From positions 248,001 to 312,000 of the forward strand of contig BCIG01000006.1 in NCBI GenBank assembly GCA_001599915.1: DNA of 64,000 nt, given 5' to 3'. The stretch comes from Symbiotaphrina buchneri (taxonomy: Eukaryota; Ascomycota; Symbiotaphrinales; Symbiotaphrinaceae). Numbering within the stretch: position 1 is the first letter of the stretch; every line of letters begins with the position of its first letter. This document shows positions 22,646 through 32,229 of the stretch, in pieces. Below the pieces are notes generated by a model. It did not search any database and was not told the DNA's origin. It saw only the letters and a program-made list of their open reading frames with translations. A program made the position numbers and the translations under genes.

Positions 22646-23708
22646 CTATGCCCCTTTACCCCCTTCAACTAAACCCTCAAAAAGCTGATCTCGTCGGCTG
22701 ACAAGTCTCATATACTCCCGATTAAGGGATTCGAGCTCCAATTTAGCTAGCTCGCCGTCATGTGGCAAGCCTTGGTAACTCCTCACTTGCTCCTCAAGCT
22801 TGCGCACATGTTGTTGCAGCTTTTTGAGGTCTTGCTCTTTTCCAACGATCTCGGGTATCGTCGGGCTTGGTGGGAGTTCAGAAGAAAGGGATTCTAGGCG
22901 TTCGTGATAGTCGAGCAACTTTGTTTGCAACAATTTCGTATTCCGAGTCCATTCGACGGTCTTTTGTGGGAGCGAAGGTGTCGAGAAAGTCTCACTATGA
23001 GATTATCAGCAATTAGAAATTTTAGGCTCAGCGTTTTTAATTGCCTCTTCAATTCTGCCATGAGATCTTTCAGTCTGGCGGTCTCCTTATCAAGCTGATC
23101 CTGAAGTGCAGCAATTCTTGCGAGTTGTTGCTCGAGGTCGAATTCAGTCTTGGTCAGGTCATGAATCCGAAGTCCCAATCTACCATACCCTTCTGTCAGT
23201 TCACGAATGTGGATGCTGCTGGGTTCCGTCGTACTCGTGCGGTTCACATGATGTTGATTTGAGGGCCACGGCCAGCGACGTTATACAGCTGAGGGATGCT
23301 TCGCCCTCAGACGTAAGATTTTCCTTCAGCGCATCGATCACATCCATGTCCAGGTCTTCTTGTAACTGTGAATGGCCACGTCAGCCAGCTTGCACAAGCC
23401 TTGGGGAACCTCGCTGCAGCTGTGCCTGTTAACAGCATGGGCTTTCATACCTCCTGCTTTAACTCATCGGATGCTTTGGCCTGGACCTTCTGAAACAGTA
23501 GGCGATCTTCATCAGCTGCTTCGTTGAATGATGCTAATGACAGAAGAGTCTTTAAAGTGTCTGGATTCCTCTCGAATGATCGTGGAAGCTCGCCACCGAA
23601 TTTGCTTGCAAGCCATGCCTCTACTCGGCTCCAGTCTTTGGCTTGTGCGATCTGCTCTCGTGCTTTTGAGGGAGAGAACACAGCAGCAGGAGACCAGTCA
23701 GTGGACAT
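22646..23708 (-). CDS. HAUS1: HAUS augmin-like complex subunit 1 (apparently damaged or poorly assembled)
   Basis: HAUS1 belongs to augmin, which recruits gamma-tubulin to spindle microtubules. The start (23708, MSTDWSPAAVFSPSKAREQ) and the coiled-coil body (DLTKTEFDLEQQLARIAAL, then SLPQKTVEWTRNTKLLQTKL) are recognisable. Exon 1 is 23708-23451. Exon 2 starts after CAG near 23366 with LQEDLDMDVIDALKENL. Between about 23215 and 23245 the reading frame must change by one for the protein to continue, and no intron with normal signals and length does this. Further on, the junction near 23045-22997 needs an intron with a GC donor (GCAATT), a GCTGAT branch and ATAG acceptor. The gene may be decayed, may carry a sequencing indel, or may use unusual splicing. 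Confidence 0.72.
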
Positions 23709-24088
23709 TTCGCTTTTGCAAAGAGCCCAGATGTTCTGGAATTTTTGGTTTGCTGTCTGAAGGTGAATGTCTGGGAATACTTCGTAGCTCCGTGCGATTG
23801 TTGAAGCTGTTCCTGTCGCGTCGCGTAAATTCAGCTGTCTATTCGTGATTGGCTCACTTTCGCTTAGTCATACAGTATCTTAGCCAACCAACCATACTGT
23901 TTGTTTGTTCGAAGCTACCTCTCGACTCCCTTTGTCGTTCACCTGGTATCTCTGGACTCCGTATCCCTGCTCCCATTGCGCCTCGAGCTGCAACACCGAC
24001 GACGGAAGGTCAATTCAGTGGAGACGCAGGCAGGATTTGAAGCCCGTTGATTGCAAGTGGAAGTGAAAGCTGAGGTTCAAATGCCATC
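23709..24088. promoter_or_regulatory. divergent promoter region HAUS1 / kinesin-10
   Basis: These 380 bp lie between two mitotic-spindle genes that point apart. A shared promoter would suit cell-cycle co-expression, but this is inferred from position. It ends with a three-codon upstream reading frame touching the kinesin start. Confidence 0.4.
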
Positions 24089-24092
24089 ATGA
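24081..24092 (+). promoter_or_regulatory. minimal upstream ORF overlapping the kinesin start codon
   Basis: The sequence ATGCCATCATGA reads Met-Pro-Ser-stop. Its stop TGA (24090-24092) overlaps the kinesin ATG (24089-24091) as ATGA. If it is in the transcript, ribosomes would have to skip it or reinitiate. Confidence 0.45.
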
Positions 24093-26605
24093 GTGTTCGC
24101 GTCGTCGCACGAATTCGACCTCTGCTCAAAGGGGAGCTGGAGAAGGACACCATCGTCGAAACCGTTGCTCCCGAGGACCACCCCTCCGGCAGAGCAACCG
24201 TTGTTCGCATACCAAATCCTAAGAATGGCGCAGAAGATTTCAGCTTCCAATTCAACAGCGTATATGATCAGAGGGCCACACAACAGGAAATCTTTGACAG
24301 CGAAGGTAAGGAGCTCATCACAACCATCCTGGCACCTGTCCTGCACAAGAATATGCTCATATCGGCATGATCTAGTGAGCCCGACTATCAAACACCTGTT
24401 CAATGGGTTTGATGTAACCCTCTTTGCCTATGGAGTCACTGGAACTGGTAAAACTCATACCATGCGAGGAGGGAAGTCGTTGGCAGATAGAGGGGTTATT
24501 CCGCGGCTGCTCAGTGCCATATACAGGCGGTGTCGAAAGATCGAGAAAGACTCCGAAGGCCAAACCACGGTGGAAGTCGCTATGAGCTACTATGAGATAT
24601 ACAATGTGAGACGCGTGCATTTGCCGGAAAGGAAGATGTGCTGATTATGTGACAAGGATCGTGTCTACGATCTTTTTGAAGCACCAGAAAAGCGGACTGC
24701 CCCTGGGCTGCCGCTCCGTGAACAGAACGGCAAGACTATTGTGGTCGGCTTGACAGAGAGGCCCTGCACGTCATTAAAAGAATTCGAGATGTTGTACGAC
24801 CAGGCGAACGTCAACCGTTCGACGTCTGCGACAAAGGTACATTGATCAGAACAACTTATTATTGATTTATCGCTAAACTCGGGTAGTTGAATGCACACTC
24901 GTCTCGTTCTCACGCAATCTTATGTGTCAAACTAGCAATGACAACTGGCGATCAGACTAGGATTAGTACAGCATCGGCAATTGACTTGGCTGGCTCAGAG
25001 GACAACAGGCGCACTGAAAACGGGAAGGAAAGAATGGTGGAATCCGCAAGTATCAACAAGAGTCTCTTCGTCTTGGCTCAATGCGTTGAAGCAATAAGTA
25101 AGAAACAACAGCGGATTCCTTACCGTGAGAGTAAGATGACGAGGATCTTGTCACTGGGACAGAATAATGGGCTCACGATTATGATATTGAATCTCGCACC
25201 ACTCCGATCGTATCATCAGGACACTTTAAGCTCCCTGAACTTCGCAAATAGAACGAAAAAGATCGAGGTCAAGGAAGTGGAGAATGAGCCTATCTTTAAG
25301 GGAGCGCCCCGAATTACTGCCACCATCACTGGCTCTTCAATACAAAGACAGCCCCTCAGACCGTTGGCTACAGCTCACAATGCTACAATGGGTCATCTCT
25401 CGTCGTCAAGCAAACAAGCCTCGGGAAAGCCAGCAAAGTCTTTTTCCGTCTATTCTGATAGAAACAAGTCGAGGCCTTCTAATTCTGTGGCATCGCCGAG
25501 AAGGCGATCCCCTCTCAAACGCGGCTCGGAGAGTCAGCCAACATCCTTCTCTCGTCCAACGAAAACCAGCCGGCCCAACGAAGGTCTACAGCCAGGAGGC
25601 AGAACGAGGCCCGACATGTCGAAAGATAGCATAGAACAAATGGTGGAAAAGAAGGTGGAGGAAATATTGGCAGCTAGGGCCATGAATGAGCCATCAAAAC
25701 CAGCGGTACCGGATATCAGCGAACAGGTGCAAAAGCGACTAGAATTACTTGAGCAACGAATGTGAGTGAGGCGGCTTTAGTTATAGTGACATGACTAAGT
25801 TGCATACAGAGAGAAGAAGGAAGATTCGCGAGCTGAGGGTCTGACTTATCTGCTCATGGCGAGTAAGTAGCTCCAGTCAAGGCCTGTAGAGGGTACTGGC
25901 ACTGACAATATCATAGAGCAACACCAAGTTCGAGGCGAAGACGTATCGGCACTGAAGATGTACCAACTGGCTCTGCCATATTTTCCGGACAATCAGAAGC
26001 TGGCCGCCAAAATGCTTGCATTGCAGGAGAAGCTGCATCAAAAGAGAGAGAAAGAGAAAGAGAAAGAAGAGATGTCAACTACAGCAAAGGCACAGAGCAC
26101 CGCGGTGGAGGCAAAGGAAAACATAATACAGGGAGCACAGGAAATAAAACGTCCGGCACATTCAAAGGAACCAGCCAAGATAACAAAACTCTTAGCCCGT
26201 CCAGAGCGTCATCATGACGATGATGATGACTTTGCTCCAGAACCAGTGGGAGATAGTGATTTCGAGTCTGACAGCGCACCTCGATTGAAGCACAGGTCGA
26301 AAAAGCAAGTCAAGTCAAGACTACAGATCTTTAAAGACTATACGAGCAGTTCGGAGAGCCAGACTCCCAGGACACAGCACTTGCTTCAAGTCATCAATAC
26401 CCGAGATATATCACGAATCAAATTGCTCAAGGGGGTAGGAGCGAAGAAGGCCGAAGCAATTGTGGACTGTCTTTGTTCTCTGGACGAAGAAGACGAAGAA
26501 AGTGATGGACCTGTTTTCATATCTACGCTCCAACAACTTGGCAGCTTGAAAGGTGTTGGTCAAAAGACAGTTGAAAACATGAGGGCGGCTCTAGGAGTAT
26601 GCTGA
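24089..26605 (+). CDS. kinesin-10 (Kid/KIF22-like chromokinesin)
   Basis: Kinesin-10 motors push chromosome arms along spindle microtubules. Exons read 24089-24305, 24376-24605, 24657-24836, 24887-25761, 25810-25862 and 25917-26605, giving 747 residues. The N-terminal motor domain (about 1-345) has the P-loop YGVTGTGKTHTM, switch I NAHSSRSHAI, and a switch II variant, IDLAGSED. A basic, Ser/Pro-rich middle follows, then a short TPR-like/coiled segment around LTYLLMAKQHQV and YQLALPYFPDNQ. The C-terminus has paired helix-hairpin-helix motifs (ISRIKLLKGVGAKKAEAIVD and LGSLKGVGQKTVENMRAAL), the DNA-binding hallmark of Kid. Motor plus terminal HhH argues for KIF22 over other classes. Confidence 0.9.
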
Positions 26606-27408
26606 ACAGATAACCGTGCTGCAGTGCCAGGGCAGTGGAGTCGTGACAGAACTGGAAGCGGCGAACGGCGTTGATGGTACGCAGATTGTTGCATCGCATG
26701 GAAGCGGAGTTTTTGCAAGCCTGACTGGCTTTATCTTGTCCTTGTTTTGGGATACATATGCATGTTTGATGTCTCGGAGTTGGATCGGTTTCAAGCAGCT
26801 GCATCAGATTGCTGGCGTAAATTCATGGAAGAACCGTACCCTGCAGCATCCAAGTAGGCTTCAATCGGAACTATCCCTATGTGTGTTATCAACACGGCCC
26901 GTGGGCTTGAGCCTCTCGGCGCTCAACCGTCTCGTCCTTTGTAGTACCAGCAGGCGTCATGCTCTACGAGGGCAATTGAAGGACGGGCCAAGTATTAAGA
27001 TTTGGTGCGTTAAAGACAGGATGGAAATGCTGTTAGGGGACGACTGGGCGAGCACATACGCTCTTGGCGGCAACGTGGGGAAGAACGACAAACCTGGTTC
27101 CGAAACGAGCTTCAGTTGGCTGGGACACAGTCAACGTTTATGTAGATCCCGCTTTTCACATTGTCTCTCCTCACAGCTGATCACTCTTTGAGACCTATTT
27201 TGCTTAAGGGCCAAACTTAAGGCTCTCAACACAAGATTGCGGGGGCTTTTTTGAATCTGCGAGGCTGCATCTCCCAGGGCACTATTTACGAGTACCCACG
27301 TACATACAGCACAAGCGATTGGGCCAGGCCGCGTATACGATCCAGCTGTCCCGGTATTGAGCTTTCGCACCTACAGAGATGGTCCGATAGGGCCCATAGA
27401 GAGAAGAA
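26606..27408. other. intergenic kinesin - VAC14
   Basis: This is 803 bp between plus-strand genes, holding the kinesin 3' end and the VAC14 promoter. A 191-codon open frame (26616-27191, plus) starts just after the kinesin stop and has no family resemblance; I treat it as chance. Confidence 0.45.
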
Positions 27409-30400
27409 ATGGATGCTTCGATCCAAAGAGCATTGAACGACAAGCTTTATGACAAAAGAAAAGTCGGCGCTCTAGAGTAAGTGCGAACGGAGGGCGGCGT
27501 GGACCAAGACCAATGTGTGTCGGCAAGCATCAAAGCACGTGCTGAGCATTTCTGCAGGTTAGAGAGAGTCGTACGGGAAGCCTGCGCAAATGGTGACCAC
27601 GAAAAAGTAAAGAAGATTATTGATCAATTATGTCATGAATATGCGTACGCAGTTCATCAACCTCATGCCAGAAATGGAGGGCTCATAGGCTTGGCTGCTG
27701 CTGCAATCGCACTTGGTCCGGTAGGGGTCTCCACTCACAAATGGCAACTTTCTATCTGTATTAATTCTGGATTTTACGTTTCCAGGAGGTTGCCCGATAC
27801 CTTGAAGAGATAGTGCCTCCTGTTCTGGCTTGCTTCACGGATCAGGATGCCAGAGTACGGTATTATGCATGCGAAAGCATGTATAATATTGCCAAAGTAG
27901 CAAAAGGCGAGATCCTGCTCTTCTTCAACGAGGTCTTCGATGCGCTCTGCAAGGTATGCTCTCTTCCGTCAGCTTGCAAGTACGCAGGACTGACGTAGCA
28001 ATCATAGCTTGCGGCAGACTCGGAGCTTTCTGTGAAGAATGGCGCTGAACTTCTTGACCGTCTCATCAAAGATATTGTTTCAGAGTCAGCAGCAACCTAT
28101 GTGTCAGTCTTGCAGACCATGGATGAAGAGGCCGTAGCCGAGCACGATGGTGGAGACTCTCAAGCATCGCTGGACCTTCCCACTGCATTTTCACTCTCGC
28201 GCTTCATTCCCCTGCTCAGGGAAAGAATTCATGTCATTAACCCTTTCACTCGGATGTTCCTAGTTTCGTGGATTACATTACTCGATTCTATTCCCGACCT
28301 TGAGCTGGTAGCTTACCTACCAGCCTTTCTTGGGGGTCTATTCAGATTTCTCAGCGACCCAAATAGAGATGTGCAAGTCGCGACTCAGGCAGTCCTGGAA
28401 AGATTTCTTGCAGAGATCAAGCGTATCGCACAGATCAAACGAAACTTGGATGAAACCAAGAAAGACCGGAATGAAAGGCATGAGGGCCCGAATCCAACCA
28501 GTTCAAGCGATGCCGCTGCAACAGAACCGGGGCAAGAGAGAGTTACCGAGGAAGAGCGGAAATCCAATGGTGATGCAGATGGCAGCACTCAAGTTGACGG
28601 ACAAGATGAGAGCAGTGATGGAGATTGGGTTCCGGAGCAAGATGTCAACGTGGACCATCCGAAAGTCCTCGAGATTTTGGTCATGTTTCTCGACTCTCCC
28701 ACTGGTAAGGCGAAATGACTGGGTTCCGGCAGCACTCTGCTAACGAGATGCAATTCAGAAGAGGAAATACAGCTGACCGCTCTACGCTGGATTGATGCCT
28801 TTTTTGAGATTTGTCCAGAGGATATACTTCCGTTTGTCCCACGTCTATTAGCAAGGGTACTCCCCGCCATGTCAAGTGATGTCGATCAGGTGCAACAGGC
28901 TGCCCATAAAGTCAACAAATCCTTGATCGAGTACATCATGTCTCTAACAGGGGAGCCGCCCGCCTCTCGAAGAGAGTCGTCCCAGGCGCAGCCGAAAGAG
29001 AATGGTGTTGAAGCCACTTCAACGACAAAGCAAATCCAATCTATCAAGGAAGAGGAAGAGCAAAATGGTGGAACCCAGGATAAAACTCCACCGGCTACAG
29101 ATGCTCAGTCTACCACCCCACAGCAGATGATGGAACTAGATTATTCCGCTGCTGTCAATGCGTTGACCGCTCAGTTCTTGAACGAACATGAGGATACGCG
29201 CGTAGCTGCGTTGAGCTGGCTCATGAGGCTGCATCGAAAAGCACCGCGGAAGGTCGGTCAGCTCGACGATAAAGACTGCGTGCGCTGACATTGTTAACAG
29301 ACCTTGGAGACCAATGAGTCGACATTCCCGGCTCTCATGAAGACCCTCTCGGATCCTTCAGAAGCAGTCGTGACACAAGATCTACAGCTTCTATCCCAGA
29401 TTGCCAAAAACAGCGAGGATGATTACTTCTTGTCCTTTATGGTAAATCTTCTACAACTGTTCCGCACCGATCGTAAGCTGCTGGAGACTCGTGGCAATCT
29501 CATTATACGTCAACTTTGTACAAGCTTAAGCGCCGAGAGGATCTATCGAACTCTGGCAGACTGCCTTGAAAAAGAAGAGGTAAGCGGACATATCTTGTTA
29601 TCTCTATGTTCCTAATGAAGTGGGCAGGATGTAGCATTCGCGAGCATCATGATTCAAAATCTCAACAACAACCTCATCACCGCTCCGGAGCTCGCAGATT
29701 TGAGGAAGAGGCTCAAGAACCTCGAAACAAGGGTATAGTACCTATGCAAGCCTTTTGCATGTCCGCTCATGCTGACCGACTAGGATGGTCAAACCTTCTT
29801 CGTTGCCCTGTTTCGGTCGTGGTGTCACAATGCTGTGGCAACATTTTCATTATGCCTGCTCGCTCAGGCTTATGAGCAAGCTTACAACCTACTACAGATC
29901 TTGTTTGTCCGAGCCTGTCCTCAAAGATGGTGTGGAGAAAGCTGACGAGCCAGTGCTGACCTGGAGATGACGGTCAACATGCTGATACAGATCGATAAGC
30001 TCGTACAGCTTCTTGAGTCCCCGGTCTTCACCTGTAAGGACCACCCACCATCCCGGGCCCCTTGACTGACACGGTGCTAGATCTCCGTCTACAATTGCTT
30101 GAGCCGGAGAAATACCCCTATCTCTACAAGTGCTTATACGGCCTGCTCATGCTGCTTCCCCAGTCATCTGCATTTGCGGCTCTGAAGAATCGCCTGAACA
30201 GCGTCAGCGCGATAGGCTATCTCCACATTGCACCGCGCCCGTATGTCATTTCATCTATCTCATCTACCTCATCTACTTTGTTTCCTTCTTCGCTTCGCTT
30301 CCCTCAGAAACATACTGAGAGTAGGTCCAGTGCCCCCTCGACGCCGGCGCCTACGTATGATCGGCCCAACCGGCTGAAGGCCCGCGAAGATGCCATCAAG

Positions 30401-30682
30401 TGGGTGGAACTGCTGGAGAAGTTCAAACAGGTGCAAGAACGGGCGAGGAAGAAGCTCCAGGGTAAGGATTTCGTCGCTCTACCGACTGGGTTGTTGGAGG
30501 AGCCCATCAAGGACAAACGTGCGGTGGATGGACAGAGCCGGCAGACGTCGGCGAGCGCCCAGTCTGTTGAGACCCCGGTAAAGGAAACCCAAGTTGGCGG
30601 GGGCCACAAGGCTCGATCAAGTCTGTCAAGCAATTTCGGACGATTGGCTGGGCATGTTGGCTCCAAAAAGACCAAGCGATAA
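27409..30682 (+). CDS. VAC14: Vac14, scaffold of the Fab1/PIKfyve PtdIns(3,5)P2 complex
   Basis: Vac14 holds the PtdIns3P 5-kinase Fab1 and phosphatase Fig4 together on the vacuole. Ten exons read 27409-27476, 27558-27720, 27786-27953, 28008-28704, 28759-29252, 29301-29579, 29628-29732, 29784-29902, 29954-30033 and 30081-30682. HEAT repeats fill most of the protein. Near the start are [17 protein letters not shown] and the Fab1-contact region [20 protein letters not shown]; the Vac14 C-terminal domain contains [20 protein letters not shown] and [19 protein letters not shown]. Two acidic or Ser-rich loops (about 345-395 and 470-525) interrupt the repeats. The last exon contains a possible 84-nt in-frame intron (30241-30324), so the product is 924 or 896 residues. 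It ends in a basic tail. Confidence 0.93.
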
Positions 30683-31072
30683 GATTGAGCGAGGACGATC
30701 TTCATTCCTCTGAAGACCAGCATTTCGTCATGCCAAGCATTTGCAGCGTGCTCTCACTTTCAAAGACCGTCCACCTTGTATTTGTCTACGTGTTTAGAGT
30801 GATGGACCGGCACCCGAAAAGAAGGAAGCCATCAAATATCGTCGGACAATCAATCGCCCAATAACGCACAGCACCACCCTAAAATAACGAAAGAATGCTG
30901 CATATCGCAAGCAATTGAAGTGCAGCAGACCGCAGAATCTCAGCCCGAATCATTTTTCACAGCCTGCAAGAAGATCATCAAAAAGAAAAAGCCATCACAT
31001 GGATCTCGTAAAGTAGCAACCCCAAGCTCGTCGCAACTCCTCATTGGCAACAGGTATCATCCCATCCCGCTT
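30683..31072. other. convergent intergenic VAC14 / small conserved gene
   Basis: These 390 bp hold two convergent 3' ends. Nothing else is recognised. Confidence 0.5.
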
Positions 31073-31367
31073 TCATCGTGCGCCAATCTCGCGGGCGAGC
31101 TCCTTGACACGGACTCGAGCGCTCTTGGACGAGCCATTGCTGCCGCTGGAAGCGGATGGCGACTTGGGCGCCGAGTAGATGTACTCGCCGTCGACGTACT
31201 GCGCCTCGCTGACGAAGGTGGTGCGGTTCTTGCGGCGTGTGTAGCGCTGTTCTAGGCGGTAGACCTCGAGTTCTGGTTCCAGGGGTTAGTAAGGGAGGTA
31301 ATGACGGGCAGAATAGATTGTGGGAGAGAGGCGACGTACTGTATTGGAGCTTGTCGATGAGGCCCAT
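31073..31367 (-). CDS. 75-aa conserved fungal protein of unknown function
   Basis: Two exons, 31367-31340 and 31272-31073, give 75 residues beginning MGLIDKLQYKLEVYRLEQRY, followed by TRRKNRTTFVSEAQYVDGEY. The intron has GTACGT, a TACTAACC branch site and CCAG. The N-terminal 45 residues are amphipathic and charged; the second half is Ser-rich (SPSASSGSNGSS), then basic (KSARVRVKELAREIGAR). I recall similar small proteins in other Pezizomycotina but know no function. There is no signal peptide or membrane segment. The acceptor shifts frame relative to the longer minus-strand open frame through the same sequence, which is therefore a shadow. Confidence 0.75.
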
Positions 31368-32229
31368 TGTGCGTGAGGTGTTGTATAATTTCTGGGTAGA
31401 GTAAAGACGTTGATTGCTTATCGATTGATGGTGAGGAGAGGGTTGTCTTTCAGCCCACTGAGTCGTCAGGTCGTCGAGATCAAGCAATTGAACGCGTTTG
31501 ACGGCGAAATGATCCGCAGATAAAGTGGAATCGGAGTGCTTTCTAGAATTGCGGTTGGACCAGCAATTGCAGCAGAAAAAGAACGAATGGAGACCGAATG
31601 CACAGGTTGATTTGCAGAATGGTCGAATAAAAGAGAATGAAAGAGGGACTGGTACGGGCGGCGTCTAAAGGGCAAGGAGGAGGAGGAGGAACAACGTGGT
31701 GGTGGTGGTGGTGGTGGATAAGGAATGCCAAAGGGGGAAGAAAAGAAGGGGCAGCCGATCGGGGGTGGAATCACAGGCCCTCGGGATTTTGACGGCCTGC
31801 TTAGCGCCTATTCTAGCGCCTTGTAGCACACCATCAACTAACTACTTCAGGTAAGGCACGTGTAAAGTGAGCACCTTCTGTTCCTCTGTTGACCGCCAGG
31901 TCGCGTGGCCGGCACGTTGCCGATACCCGAACAGGAAGTTCTAATCAAAATTGGCGTTCGAGCTAAATCGACCACTCGGCTCGCCTTGGTCCGCGATAAG
32001 ATCCGCCCGGCTCGTTGGCCGGTCTGGCCCATCTCCTCTCCAGCTGCAGCTGCGTCTATTGTCCATTATTGGAAACCTACATGTCCAACAACCACCCTCG
32101 CTGAACCTTAGGCTATGCAACAGATATCCAAAGCTCCATGTGGCAACCATATACAACACCTCAGATACCCCAATCCGTTGACAAAAGTCCCCCATTGTAC
32201 ATGCATCTATCTACCAGAACAGCAAAACC
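31368..32229. other. intergenic small conserved gene - ATM1
   Basis: This 862 bp lies upstream of the small gene and downstream of ATM1. Purine-rich tracts and a (GTG)n run at about 31696-31717 form a polypurine/polypyrimidine stretch in the promoter of the small gene. No gene is recognised. Confidence 0.5.

Noticed and set aside
26616-27191. 191-codon frame right after the kinesin stop
   Set aside because: No recognisable domain; frame is open by chance and is not needed as a kinesin extension because the HhH pair ends normally.
30241-30307. 67-nt GTATGT...CCTCAG intron in VAC14
   Set aside because: Removing it shifts frame and meets a stop after about 23 codons, losing the basic C-terminus; the 84-nt form or retention fits better.
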